From an uncultured Veillonellaceae bacterium (GTDB lineage Bacteria; Bacillota; Negativicutes; Selenomonadales; Selenomonadaceae), in contig CAMFES010000015.1 in assembly GCA_945949525.1 (NCBI GenBank), positions 1 to 32,815 of the forward strand: 32,815 nucleotides of DNA, written 5' to 3'. Below are positions 15,824 to 24,153 of this stretch, piece after piece. The position numbers were made by a program, and so were the translations under genes. The notes under the pieces were generated by a model. That model was not told the origin of the DNA. It saw nothing but the letters and a program-made list of their open reading frames with translations, and did not search any database. Numbering within the stretch: the first letter of the stretch is position 1; every line of letters starts with the position of its first letter.

Positions 15824-15842
15824 TCGCGTTATTAAAACGCGA
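15824..15842 (-). other. hairpin in the polyprenyl synthase leader
   Basis: TCGCGTT (15824-15830) and AACGCGA (15836-15842) are perfect inverted repeats with a 5-base loop, about 25 bases upstream of the synthase start. It could be an operator or an mRNA 5' stem. Nothing else identifies it. Confidence 0.45.
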
Positions 15843-15947
15843 CACAACAATTTTACTACAGTTTGCATATTTTCGCAAATTATTCTTGAAATCCCAAAAA
15901 TCCTAGTCAAATTTCCCACAGATGTGTTAAACTATAGGAGGAAAATT

Positions 15948-15968
15948 ATGTATAAATTTGTATTATGA
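15948..15968 (+). CDS. six-codon leader ORF ahead of the chemoreceptor gene
   Basis: AGGAGG (15936-15941) lies six bases before an ATG that reads MYKFVL and stops at TGA (15966-15968). The stop is 19 bases before the chemoreceptor ATG. The ribosome site is stronger than that of the receptor itself. It may serve translational coupling or be a leader peptide. It has no repeated codon run that would suggest amino-acid attenuation. Confidence 0.35.
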   Translation: MYKFVL

Positions 15969-15987
15969 TACACAAGGGGATAGGATT

Positions 15988-17814
15988 ATGTTACAAAGGC
16001 TTTTTTCAAATTTCAATCTAACCAAAAAGCTGACCCTCAGCTTTTTGCTGCTGGCACTGATTCCTGTTGTCATCGTCACGGCTCTGGCCATGAACACCAT
16101 GTATGACGAGCGCATGGAGCAAATCGACCAGCACAACATCTATTTGTCCCGCCTGAAGGCAGGAGATATGGCTGAAACCTTCATGAACCAGGCCAACTTT
16201 ATGGAGGCCCTCAGCGAAACAGAGGCCATCCGCAGTATGGACAAGAATCGCATGGAACGGCTTTTGCAGGTGGCCAAAAAGGATTCACCTACCGTATCCA
16301 GCCTGTTCGTCTGTGACACAAACGGTCAGCAGGTGGCCAGGGATTCCGGCAACTACGTAAACGTAGCCGACCGTGACTACATCAGGGCGGTTCTCCAGCA
16401 GGGCAAGCCATACGCCTTTAGCGATGCCACCATCTCCAAGGCTACCGGCAAGGTGATGATAATCGCCGCCGTGCCTGTCAAAGATGAGTCCGGTGCCATA
16501 ATTGGTGCCATTGCCTCCACCTTCAACATGGATACCCTTCAGACACTTCTCAACGAGAATACCAATATGCTCAATGACCGCAGTGAAACCATCTATCTGA
16601 CGGACTCAAAGGGCAATGTCATGATTCACCCTGAGCAGAAATTCGTTGAAACTATCACCAACTGGGCTTCCATGTTGCCTGTCCAGTCTGCCGCCTCCGG
16701 CAAGGCTGCCGCTATGGAATACATCAACGGCAACGGCACCAACTGCCTGGCCGCCTCCGCACCGGTAGGAAATATGGGCTGGAGCCTGGTTGTAGAGAAT
16801 GACCGCGCCGAGGTAATGAGCGTACTGTACACCGCTATTATGCAGGTAGCCGCGGTTGTACTCGTGCTGCTCATTGGCGTGCTTATATTTGCCAGGCTGC
16901 TGGCCGGTTCCTTCGCCCGCCCTATGAAGGAAATGGAAGAGAAGACCGGCCTGATGGCTGACGGCGACCTTACCGTACACCTTGATGTGTACTCCAATGA
17001 CGAAATCGGCCGTGCAGCTGTGGCCTTCAACAAGATGGCAAAGCAGATGAAGGATGTCATGGGCAAGATTTCCGTTGCCGCCCAGCAGGTGGCCAGCGGC
17101 TCCAAGAATATCTCCGATGCCGGCAACATGCTGGCCAAGGGAGCTTCCACCCAGGCCTCCTCCGTTGAGGAGCTTTCCGCCTCCATCGCTGAAATCACGG
17201 CCCAGACTGCCGGCAACGCAGAAAACGCCACTCATGCCAACGAGCTGACCAAGGAGGCCGATGCCAAGGCGCAGGCAGGCAACAAGCGCATGGAAGAAAT
17301 GCTGCAGGCCATGGCCGACATCAACGAATCCTCCGCCAATATTGCCAAGATTATCAAGGTAATTGATGAAATTGCCTTCCAGACCAATATCCTGGCCCTC
17401 AATGCCGCTGTGGAGGCCGCCCGTGCAGGCCAGCACGGCAAGGGCTTTGCCGTTGTTGCCGAAGAGGTACGCAATCTGGCGGCCCGCTCCGCAAAAGCCG
17501 CCAAGGAAACCACCGATATCATTGAGAAGTCCATTGACACTGTCAATGCAGGTACGGAGCTGGCCCGGGGCACTGCCGAGGCCCTGAAGAGCATTCAGGA
17601 GAGCATCGACCGCATCACCGGCCTGGTGGGCGGCATTGCCGACGCATCCCAGAAGCAGAGTTCCGCCCTGCAGATGCTGAACCAGGGGGTACTGCAGGTA
17701 TCCAACGTGGTGCAGAACAACTCCTCCACTGCCGAGGAATCTGCCGCAGCCTCCGTACAGCTCAGCGCTCAGGCAGACTTGCTGCAGGAGGCTGTACGCA
17801 GGTTCAGAATCTAA
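15988..17814 (+). CDS. methyl-accepting chemotaxis protein with Cache sensor domain
   Basis: The 608-residue receptor has a first membrane helix at about 14-33, an extracytoplasmic Cache-like domain at about 35-270 (with [17 protein letters not shown] and VMIIAAVPV), a second membrane helix near 285-307 and a HAMP domain to about 360. The signalling coiled coil carries the invariant tip [21 protein letters not shown] near 460. It should report an external ligand to CheA/CheW; the ligand is unknown. There is no CheR/CheB pentapeptide at the C-terminus. ATG at 15988 is chosen because AGGGGA lies eight bases upstream. No che genes are adjacent, and a terminator follows. Confidence 0.95.
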   Translation: MLQRLFSNFNLTKKLTLSFLLLALIPVVIVTALAMNTMYDERMEQIDQHNIYLSRLKAGDMAETFMNQANFMEALSETEAIRSMDKNRMERLLQVAKKDSPTVSSLFVCDTNGQQVARDSGNYVNVADRDYIRAVLQQGKPYAFSDATISKATGKVMIIAAVPVKDESGAIIGAIASTFNMDTLQTLLNENTNMLNDRSETIYLTDSKGNVMIHPEQKFVETITNWASMLPVQSAASGKAAAMEYINGNGTNCLAASAPVGNMGWSLVVENDRAEVMSVLYTAIMQVAAVVLVLLIGVLIFARLLAGSFARPMKEMEEKTGLMADGDLTVHLDVYSNDEIGRAAVAFNKMAKQMKDVMGKISVAAQQVASGSKNISDAGNMLAKGASTQASSVEELSASIAEITAQTAGNAENATHANELTKEADAKAQAGNKRMEEMLQAMADINESSANIAKIIKVIDEIAFQTNILALNAAVEAARAGQHGKGFAVVAEEVRNLAARSAKAAKETTDIIEKSIDTVNAGTELARGTAEALKSIQESIDRITGLVGGIADASQKQSSALQMLNQGVLQVSNVVQNNSSTAEESAAASVQLSAQADLLQEAVRRFRI

Positions 17815-17837
17815 TCTAAGATATCCAGTGCCATTTC

Positions 17838-17883
17838 AGCGGCAATACTGCTTTCAGGGCGTGTATTGCCGCTTTGTTCGTTG
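17838..17883 (+). terminator. intrinsic terminator of the chemoreceptor gene
   Basis: AGCGGCAATAC (17838-17848) and GTATTGCCGCT (17863-17873) form a perfect 11-bp stem with a 14-base loop, followed by TTGTTCGTTG. It ends only 35 bp before the recombinase ATG, so the recombinase depends on read-through or a promoter in that short gap. Confidence 0.8.
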
Positions 17884-17918
17884 TAGAATTGCACTTTACA
17901 GAATTGCAGGTGATAAAA

Positions 17919-18902
17919 ATGAATGTCAGGAAGGATTTCCTGCTCTATGACAATAAGGAAATAAACCAGAATGTCCTGCTCTCCGCCAAGAGCAAAAGGC
18001 GCATGAAAAAAGCAAAATCAGACAACACCCTGAAATCCTATGCCGCCGACTGGAATGACTTTACAGACTGGTGCGAGGCCAATGATCTGTGTCCCCTGCC
18101 CTGCAAGCCTGAAGATATTGTAAACTACGTCAATGATTTGGCTGACCATGCCAGGGCAAATACCGTTTCCCGGCGGGTAACCGCCATTTCTGAAAACCAC
18201 ATAGCCGCAGGCTACCAGGAAAACAATCCCGCCAAGCATGTGATGGTACACAATGCCATGCAGGCCATCCGCAGGGAAAAGGGTACCTTTCAGCATGGCA
18301 AATCTCCTATTCTCATGGAAACCCTGCCCCTTTTGGCAGATATGCTGACAGGAAATGATTTGGTGACGCTCCGGGACAGGGCTCTGCTATTTTTGGGCTT
18401 CGCCGGAGCCTTCCGCCGCTCGGAGCTGGTAGCCGTGCAGCTTGAGGATTTGACCTTTACCCCCCAGGGGCTTGTGGTATTCATTCCCCAGTCCAAGGGC
18501 GACCAGATGGGCAGCGGCAGCCAGATTGCCATTCCCTATGCGCCGGACAAGGAGGTATGCACCGTAAGGGCCGTAAAGGCATGGATAGAGGCTGCAGGCC
18601 TCACCACAGGCCCCCTGTTCCGGGGCTTCAAGCGCAACCGCCAGCCACGGGACACACAGCTCAACGACAAAGCGGTAGCAACCATCGTCAAGCACTACAT
18701 GGCGCGCCTGGGACTGAATCCTGATGATTTTGCAGGCCACAGCCTGCGCCGTGGCTTTGCCACCAGCGCAGCCCAGCACGACCTGGACACCCTGTCCATC
18801 ATGCGGCAGACGCGGCACAAATCTGAAAAAATGGTACACCGCTACATTGAGCAGGGCAATCTCTTCAAGGAAAATGCCCTCAACAAAATGTACGGAAAGT
18901 AA
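17919..18902 (+). CDS. tyrosine recombinase / integrase
   Basis: The 327-residue protein has an N-terminal SAM-like core-binding domain (about 35-120) and a C-terminal catalytic domain. The active-site set is complete: Arg166 in GAFRRSEL, Lys193 in SKGD, His274-x-x-Arg277 in GHSLRRG, His300 and nucleophile Tyr309 in VHRYI. ATG at 17919 has AGGTG seven bases upstream; an upstream in-frame start at 17874 would fall in the terminator. It is not flanked by phage genes or a tRNA, and no att-like repeats were found by eye. It is not an obvious XerC or XerD because the N-terminal segment and spacing differ. It may act on a distant element or on an inversion switch. Confidence 0.9.
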   Translation: MNVRKDFLLYDNKEINQNVLLSAKSKRRMKKAKSDNTLKSYAADWNDFTDWCEANDLCPLPCKPEDIVNYVNDLADHARANTVSRRVTAISENHIAAGYQENNPAKHVMVHNAMQAIRREKGTFQHGKSPILMETLPLLADMLTGNDLVTLRDRALLFLGFAGAFRRSELVAVQLEDLTFTPQGLVVFIPQSKGDQMGSGSQIAIPYAPDKEVCTVRAVKAWIEAAGLTTGPLFRGFKRNRQPRDTQLNDKAVATIVKHYMARLGLNPDDFAGHSLRRGFATSAAQHDLDTLSIMRQTRHKSEKMVHRYIEQGNLFKENALNKMYGK

Positions 18903-18933
18903 CTATATAGTCAAAACCTGAAAGGAAGGTTAC

Positions 18934-19419
18934 ATGAAAAATAAGCTCATAATCCTCTTTGGCGTACTTTTGATACTATTCGGCGGCTTTGGCTACGGCT
19001 ACACCTATATGTTTGACCACCGCAGCGCTGATAATCTCTCCGCCTATTGCGATATTGACTTCAAATCCGACGTTGACGAAAAGGGCATCGTTTCCACTGC
19101 CAACCTCACCATACTTGACTACCGCTTTGACGGCAGCAAGCTGAAACCGGCTCTGCTCCTGATTTGTGATGATGATATCTTCGACATGCAGGCCAGCATC
19201 CGACAGACTCCCCCCAGCTACTCCATCGCCTTTTACAACGACAAAACAACCTTCAAGAACACCAACAAGCTTTTTGCCGAATTCCCTGCTGACAGCTTCG
19301 ATGCCATCCGCAAGGCCCAGGTAGTACGCATCCGCTTCAGCTATGAAAATGGTGACACGGTAGAGCTTCCCCTGAACGAGCATGACCTGCAATACTGGAA
19401 GGACCAGCTGAACAAGTAA
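18934..19419 (+). CDS. membrane-anchored protein of unknown function
   Basis: The 161-residue product begins with one hydrophobic segment (residues 4-22, KLIILFGVLLILFGGFGYG) after two Lys, so it is a signal anchor or uncleaved signal peptide without a lipobox. The remaining 135 residues are polar and extracytoplasmic, with alternating beta-like patterns (VVRIRFSYENGDTVELPL) resembling a small immunoglobulin-like or substrate-binding fold. No family was recognised. AAGGAAGGT precedes the ATG with good spacing. It lies 31 bp after the recombinase and probably shares its transcript; whether the two are functionally linked is unknown. Confidence 0.75.
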   Translation: MKNKLIILFGVLLILFGGFGYGYTYMFDHRSADNLSAYCDIDFKSDVDEKGIVSTANLTILDYRFDGSKLKPALLLICDDDIFDMQASIRQTPPSYSIAFYNDKTTFKNTNKLFAEFPADSFDAIRKAQVVRIRFSYENGDTVELPLNEHDLQYWKDQLNK

Positions 19420-19485
19420 GACGAACAACATCAGTATCCTTGCAACCTATCCTTTATACAAAATTAACTAAAATATTGCGCACCT

Positions 19486-19532
19486 AAAAAGGGCTGTCGC
19501 ATTTGATGATTTTTCATCAGGCGACAGCCTTT
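19486..19532. terminator. bidirectional intrinsic terminator between convergent genes
   Basis: GGCTGTCGC (19492-19500) and GCGACAGCC (19521-19529) form a 9-bp stem, extended inside by TGATG and TCATC. The minus-strand side ends in five T residues (19490-19486), serving the DUF362 gene; the plus-strand side has TTT, serving the hypothetical gene. Confidence 0.85.
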
Positions 19533-19616
19533 GAAATATACAGTTTTCAAGGAACTACATCATTTTACGATGTGGGAAGTTTAAGTTATTTATTAAAATA
19601 AATAAAAGCACAGAGC

Positions 19617-20741
19617 TTACTTCAGGGTAATCAGCTCATATTCCCGTGTCCCCATACCAATCTTCTCAGCATGCTCCAGCGTTTCCTTCCAATGTACGTT
19701 TGGATTGCTGTCCATAAAATGGTCATGGTGATGGTGCCAATCCGGCTGAGCGAGATTGTCACCCAGCTGGGAATTTCTGATAGGCTCCGCCTGCTGGCAC
19801 AAATCAACGCAGGCCTGATCGAGAGCCACAGCATCAAAGGAAGCCGCCATGCCGATATTCGGCAGAATGGCCGCATCATTTTCCCCGTGGCAATCACAGT
19901 TCGGGGAAATATCCATCATCATGTTGATATGGAAGCACGGCCTGTCCTGAACGACAGCCTGGGCATACTCCGCCATTTTCTTATCCAGAAGATCCCCTGC
20001 GTCCCACTGCTCGTTGCGGATAGCATCAAAGCCGCAGGCGCCTATGCACCTGCCACAGCCCTTGCAGATATCCTTGTCAATAACAGCCTTGTTGTCTACG
20101 TAGCTAATCGCATCAGAGCCGCATTCCCTGGCACAGCGACGACAGCCACGACACTTCTCGGCATTCACCACTACCTTGCCGGAGGAATGCTGCTCCATCT
20201 TGCCGGCACGACTGCCACAGCCCATGCCGATATTCTTGATGGCACCGCCAAAGCCTGTCATCTCGTGGCCCTTGAAATGCGCCAGGCTGATGAAAATATC
20301 TGCATCCATCACAGCGCGGCCAATCTTGGCAGTCTTGCAGATTTCACCATTCTTTACAGGCACCTCGATATCATCCGTCCCCTTCAGGCCATCACCGATA
20401 ATAATCTGACAGCCGGTAGAAATGCTGTTAAAGCCGTTGATGTTGGCGCACTCGATATGCTCCAGGGCATTCTTGCGGCTTCCCGGATACAGCGTGTTGC
20501 AGTCCGTCAAAAAAGGCAGCCCTCCCTGCTCCTTGACCAAATCGGCAATAGCCTTGGCGTAGTTCGGACGCAGGAAGGACAGGTTGCCCAGCTCGCCGAA
20601 ATGCATCTTGATGGCCACAAACTTTTTATCAAAGTCAATATTTTTAATCCCGGCGGCCACGCACAGCCTCTGCAGCTTGGCAGTCCAGCTGGTTCCTACC
20701 GGCGTCCTGAAATCTGTAAAATAAACCTTTGCTTTTTCCAT
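19617..20741 (-). CDS. DUF362 family protein with two [4Fe-4S] ferredoxin motifs
   Basis: The 374-residue protein has the DUF362 body, with a metal-binding look in VAIKMHFGELGN and LAHFKGHEMTGFGGAIKNIGMGC. An inserted bacterial ferredoxin domain has CRGCRRCARECG and CKGCGRCIGACG near the middle. The family is common in anaerobes but its reaction is not established; an Fe-S redox or maturation role is the usual assumption. Near the C-terminus DWHHHHDHF is a His-rich cluster that could bind metal. The ATG at 20741 is chosen because AGAGG lies seven bases upstream and the protein begins MEKAKVYFTDFRT. An upstream extension would translate only repetitive leader sequence. It has its own promoter at 20856-20884. 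Confidence 0.88.
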   Translation of the reverse strand: MEKAKVYFTDFRTPVGTSWTAKLQRLCVAAGIKNIDFDKKFVAIKMHFGELGNLSFLRPNYAKAIADLVKEQGGLPFLTDCNTLYPGSRKNALEHIECANINGFNSISTGCQIIIGDGLKGTDDIEVPVKNGEICKTAKIGRAVMDADIFISLAHFKGHEMTGFGGAIKNIGMGCGSRAGKMEQHSSGKVVVNAEKCRGCRRCARECGSDAISYVDNKAVIDKDICKGCGRCIGACGFDAIRNEQWDAGDLLDKKMAEYAQAVVQDRPCFHINMMMDISPNCDCHGENDAAILPNIGMAASFDAVALDQACVDLCQQAEPIRNSQLGDNLAQPDWHHHHDHFMDSNPNVHWKETLEHAEKIGMGTREYELITLK

Positions 20742-20761
20742 AAATAAACCTCTCCCCATAC

Positions 20762-20844
20762 ATACACAAACCATGCATACACAAAAACCATGCAAGCCAT
20801 GCATACACAAACCCTAAAAATACACAAGAGCTGTAAATACACAA
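20762..20844 (-). repeat. five ATACACAA repeats in the leader of the DUF362 gene
   Basis: Copies of ATACACAA (TTGTGTAT on the transcribed sense) start at 20762, 20777, 20803, 20820 and 20837, with spacings of 15, 26, 17 and 17. Three are preceded by CATGC or CATAC variants. They lie between the promoter and the start codon, so they would be in the mRNA leader. They could be protein-binding sites on DNA or RNA, or slippage products. Confidence 0.75.
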
Positions 20845-20855
20845 AATACATCTAT

Positions 20856-20884
20856 ATTATCCCTCAAACCACTCCGCAGGTCAA
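20856..20884 (-). promoter_or_regulatory. promoter of the DUF362 gene
   Basis: On the minus strand TTGACC (20884-20879), a 17-base spacer and GATAAT (20861-20856) each match the sigma-70 consensus at five of six positions. The leader to the ATG would be about 108 nt and includes the five repeated octamers. Confidence 0.65.
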
Positions 20885-20903
20885 GAAATAATCGCCTGCA
20901 GCC

Positions 20904-20980
20904 CGCGCCAATCAGCTCGCACCAATCAGCCCGCGCCAATCAGCTCATGCCAATCAGCTCATGCCAATCAGCCCGCGCCA
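20904..20980. repeat. 14-bp tandem repeat directly after recD2
   Basis: Five contiguous 14-bp units with core GCCAATCAGC (one unit ACCAATCAGC) run from 20904 to 20973, followed by a diverged sixth. Alternating CGCG/CGCA/CATG heads distinguish the copies. The array begins right at the minus-strand recD2 stop (20984-20982). No recD2 terminator was seen, so the array is in its 3' UTR and abuts the DUF362 promoter. Confidence 0.85.
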
Positions 20981-20981
20981 G

Positions 20982-23189
20982 TCAATCAGCCATCAGCCTC
21001 TCCTTCAGCCTGGTATTGCGCTTGCTGACGGTAACATTGCGCACAGCATAGGCCAGCGCCTTCTTGCTGCCAATCAGCACAAGTACCCTTTTGGCCCTGG
21101 TGATACCCGTATACAAAAGATTTCTCTGCAGCATGACAAAATGCGTCATCAGCATTGGCATAACCACAATAGGATACTCGCTTCCTTGCGCCTTGTGAAT
21201 AGTTGTCGCATAGGCATGCACCAGCTCATCCAGCTCCGACACATCATAATCAATCACCCTGCCGTCAAACATAACCTGCAGGGTGCGCTCCTGTACATCC
21301 ACAGCTGTAACCCTGCCAATATCGCCGTTAAAGACCTCCTTGTCATAATTATTCTTTATCTGCATTACCTTGTCATACAGCCTGAAGACAAAGCCTCCCC
21401 GTCTGAGACCTTCTCCATCAGGATTCAGCTCCGCCTGCAGGGTCTGGTTCAGGTTGGTGCTTCCCAGAATCCCCCGCTGCATAGGCGTCAGCACCTGTAC
21501 CTCCGAGGGCCTGACACCATAGTATTTCGGCAGCTTTTTGCTGACCAGGGCCACGATTTCCTGCACAGCCTCCTCCGGATTGTCGTTTCCGATAAAGAAA
21601 AAATCCGTATTCCGGCCATTGGATATATCGGGAAATTCGCCTTTGTTTATCCTGTGAGCATTGGTGATTATCCTGCTCTGCTGTGCCTGCCGAAAAATTC
21701 TGGTCAGGCGTATCACAGGAAAACGGCCGCTGTCGATAATATCACGCAGTACGTTGCCGGCCCCCACCGATGGCAGCTGATCTATATCTCCCACCAGCAC
21801 CAGCCGCATACTGCGCGGCAATGCCTTCAAAAGTGAATTCATCAGTATAATGTCTATCATGGAGCATTCATCCACAATCAGCACATCCCCCTCCAAGGGA
21901 TTTTCCTCGTTTCTCTGATACCCCTCCGGAGGCTTGCACTCCAGCAGGCGGTGGATGGTTTTGGCAGGCATCCCTGTGGCCTCCGACATGCGCTTTGCCG
22001 CCCGGCCCGTAGGAGCAGCCAGCAAAATCCGCAGTCCCATCTGGCCATAAGCGGCAATTATCCCCTGCACGGTAGTGGTCTTGCCGGTGCCCGGCCCGCC
22101 TGTCAGCACCATCACCTTGGAGCAGACGGCGGCCTGTATGGCACGGGCCTGAACCTCATCGTACTGAATCCCCAGCTTCTTTTCCAGCGCCCCGATATCC
22201 GCCCGGCAATCTACGCCAAAAGCCTCAAATATATTGCCGCCTGACGGCAGCCCGCCCTCCGGCACAGCTCCTGACTGAATTGCCTCCGACGACCTCCCGG
22301 CACCACAGAAGCCCTCCGACAGCTGTATCAGCTTGCCTGCTGTGCCTTTTTCCGCGTAGTTGAACACAGGAAGAAAAATAGCTTCCTCCTCCAGTATCAG
22401 CTCCTCCGCCGCCAGCATATTGTCCAGCGTCATCTGGATATGAGGGGCATCCGTTTCCAAAAGCTCCACGGCCTTGTCCACCAGCTGGTTCCGCTCTGCA
22501 TACACATGCCCCTCGTCAGCCAGGGCGGAAAGGGTATACATGATGCCGCTTCTCAGCCGCACGAAGCTGTCCTTGCCAAAGCCCAGCTTTTCTGCAATCA
22601 CATCCGCAGTCTTAAAGCCTATTCCCCAGATATCATCCGCCAGACGGAAGGGATTCTCCCGTACCCTGTCAATGGCCTCGTTGCCATATTCCTTGTAGAT
22701 TTTGGCGGCGTAGGCCGTGCTGACCCCGTTGGACTGCAGAAAAAGCATGATGTTTTTAACTTCCTTCTGCTTCTGCCAGCTCTCCTTAATCATGCGTATC
22801 CGCTTTTCGCCGATGCCCTCCACCTGGCGCAGCCTGTCTATATCGTCCTCAATCACAGCTATGGTTTCCGTGCCAAACATCCGCACAATGCGCCTGGCAA
22901 ACTTCGGCCCTACGCCCTTAATCAGCCCGCTGCCCAGATATTTTTCGATGCCATAGACAGTGGCCGGCATCGTTTCCTCCCAGCTTTCCGCCATAAACTG
23001 ACGCCCGTACCTGCTGTCCACCTTCCAGCTTCCTTCCACCAGAAGCACCGACCCCACGCTGGCATCCAGCAGATTGCCCACCACCGCCACCAGCTCGGCA
23101 TAGTCCTTTACCCTGGCCTTCAGAACCGTGTACCCGGTTTCCGGACTCTGATATGTAATTCTCTCTACCACGCAACGAAGCCTCGCCAT
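20982..23189 (-). CDS. recD2: ATP-dependent 5'-3' DNA helicase RecD2
   Basis: The 735-residue protein is a stand-alone superfamily 1B helicase acting in recombination and repair without RecBC. The N-terminal OB-like part is followed by tandem helix-hairpin-helix motifs (GLIKGVGPKFARRIV and RQVEGIGEKRIR), both typical of RecD2 and absent from RecBCD-type RecD. Walker A GGPGTGKTTT begins at 364, motif II is VDECSM, and the C-terminal motif VI region reads NLLYTGITRAKR. The ATG at 23189 has AGGTG seven bases upstream; an ATG at 23207 is possible but lacks a site. A Gly/Ser-rich insert just before the motor domain is less conserved. Confidence 0.93.
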   Translation of the reverse strand: MARLRCVVERITYQSPETGYTVLKARVKDYAELVAVVGNLLDASVGSVLLVEGSWKVDSRYGRQFMAESWEETMPATVYGIEKYLGSGLIKGVGPKFARRIVRMFGTETIAVIEDDIDRLRQVEGIGEKRIRMIKESWQKQKEVKNIMLFLQSNGVSTAYAAKIYKEYGNEAIDRVRENPFRLADDIWGIGFKTADVIAEKLGFGKDSFVRLRSGIMYTLSALADEGHVYAERNQLVDKAVELLETDAPHIQMTLDNMLAAEELILEEEAIFLPVFNYAEKGTAGKLIQLSEGFCGAGRSSEAIQSGAVPEGGLPSGGNIFEAFGVDCRADIGALEKKLGIQYDEVQARAIQAAVCSKVMVLTGGPGTGKTTTVQGIIAAYGQMGLRILLAAPTGRAAKRMSEATGMPAKTIHRLLECKPPEGYQRNEENPLEGDVLIVDECSMIDIILMNSLLKALPRSMRLVLVGDIDQLPSVGAGNVLRDIIDSGRFPVIRLTRIFRQAQQSRIITNAHRINKGEFPDISNGRNTDFFFIGNDNPEEAVQEIVALVSKKLPKYYGVRPSEVQVLTPMQRGILGSTNLNQTLQAELNPDGEGLRRGGFVFRLYDKVMQIKNNYDKEVFNGDIGRVTAVDVQERTLQVMFDGRVIDYDVSELDELVHAYATTIHKAQGSEYPIVVMPMLMTHFVMLQRNLLYTGITRAKRVLVLIGSKKALAYAVRNVTVSKRNTRLKERLMAD

Positions 23190-23267
23190 AGCGCCACACC
23201 TGCTCATTTTTTCAATTCATATTTTTTAATTCATTTTTTCAGTGGATAAACCATTCCACGTCAAATA

Positions 23268-23336
23268 CATTCATGTCAGATACATTTACATTGATACATT
23301 CACATTAAATGCATTCATGTCAGATACATTTACATT
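23268..23336. repeat. 25-bp exact direct repeat upstream of recD2
   Basis: Two identical 25-bp copies lie at 23268-23292 and 23312-23336, each starting CATTCATGTCAGATACATTT. The 19 bases between them are also built from ATACATT and CACATT steps, so the stretch looks like an expanded microsatellite. Confidence 0.85.
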
Positions 23337-23407
23337 TTAGCACAAAAAACAGAAAATAGAAAAACCCATCAGCCTTGCATCATTGAAAACGGAAAACATG
23401 TATAGCG

Positions 23408-23436
23408 TTTCCATCTGACCATAAATCTGGTATTAT
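23408..23436 (+). promoter_or_regulatory. promoter of the ECF transporter / regulator pair
   Basis: TTTCCA (23408-23413), 17 bases, TATTAT (23431-23436): four and five matches to consensus. A TTGACT at 23450-23455 begins a less well-spaced alternative. The resulting leader is about 190 nt, long for a gene with no recognised riboswitch. Confidence 0.45.
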
Positions 23437-23631
23437 ATTATTATTGTAAATTGACTATTTTTATATATCCAATCTGATATTATACTATACAGCATACCGA
23501 CATAGGAATATAGCAGTATAGCGACATACTGGCATAGCATATAGCATATAGCTATCGTATACCCTATATCCCTTGTCGCAATTTTACCCATCTTATTTTA
23601 TTATTCTATTATTCATTAGGAGTGTGTTATC

Positions 23632-24135
23632 ATGAAATTCACTGTCAAGGAAATCTGCCTTACCGCTTTATTTACCGCTCTGGTCTTCGTCATGACCTTT
23701 GTGCCGAAAATTCCTATTCCTCTCGGCTATGCCCATCTCGGCAATGCCGCAGTCTTTCTCGGCGTGATACTCATCGGCAGGCGCAACGGTGCCATCGCCG
23801 GTTCCATTGGCTCAGGGCTGGCCGACCTGATTGGCGGCTTTGCCATTTGGATTGTGCCTACCCTGATTATCAAATACGTTATGGCCATGATTTTTGCCTA
23901 TGCAGGTGGCCAGACACAGCCGGGCAGCTTTTCCGTCAGCCGCCAGAGCATCCTGGGACTGGTTCTGGCCTGCCTCTGGATGGTAGCTTCCTACACCCTG
24001 TCCGGCGCCTTCCTGTATGACAGCCTTGAGGCGGGACTGGCCTCCACTCCGGGCCTGGCCATGGAAGGACTTTTGAACGCAGTGGTATTCCTGATTCTTG
24101 CCAAGCCTCTGCAAAAAATACGCTTTTTAAAGTAA
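23632..24135 (+). CDS. ECF transporter S component, probably for vitamin B6 or a related ligand
   Basis: The 167-residue membrane protein has five to six hydrophobic segments and the S-component pattern: a Lys-rich start, LTALFTALVFVMTF as helix one, the loop IPLGYAHLGNAAVFLGVIL, and SGLADLIGG in the middle. S components bind a vitamin and borrow a shared EcfAAT energising module encoded elsewhere. AGGAG lies nine bases before the ATG. The next gene, 18 bp away, is a MocR/PdxR-type regulator, which is why a B6 vitamer is proposed. Hydroxymethylpyrimidine or another vitamin cannot be excluded from sequence alone. Confidence 0.82.
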   Translation: MKFTVKEICLTALFTALVFVMTFVPKIPIPLGYAHLGNAAVFLGVILIGRRNGAIAGSIGSGLADLIGGFAIWIVPTLIIKYVMAMIFAYAGGQTQPGSFSVSRQSILGLVLACLWMVASYTLSGAFLYDSLEAGLASTPGLAMEGLLNAVVFLILAKPLQKIRFLK

Positions 24136-24153
24136 CCACAGGGAGATATAGCT

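Larger units (their letters stand above)
23190..23631. other. divergent intergenic region, recD2 / ECF transporter gene
   Basis: This 442-bp AT-rich spacer holds a 25-bp direct repeat near recD2 (23268-23336), a promoter for the transporter gene (23408-23436) and a roughly 190-nt leader. Part of that leader (about 23490-23570) is low-complexity with recurring ATAGC and CATA steps. No riboswitch class was recognised and no ORF with a plausible start was found. Confidence 0.6.

Noticed and set aside
17919-18902. Integrase of a prophage or integrative element spanning nearby genes
   Set aside because: No structural, replication or transfer genes and no flanking direct repeats or tRNA were found around it.
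20742-20844. N-terminal extensions of the DUF362 protein rich in Met, Cys and His
   Set aside because: They translate the repeated leader sequence only; the ATG at 20741 has a good ribosome site and begins the conserved part.
20904-20980. CRISPR array
   Set aside because: The 14-bp units are directly contiguous without spacers, and no cas gene is present.
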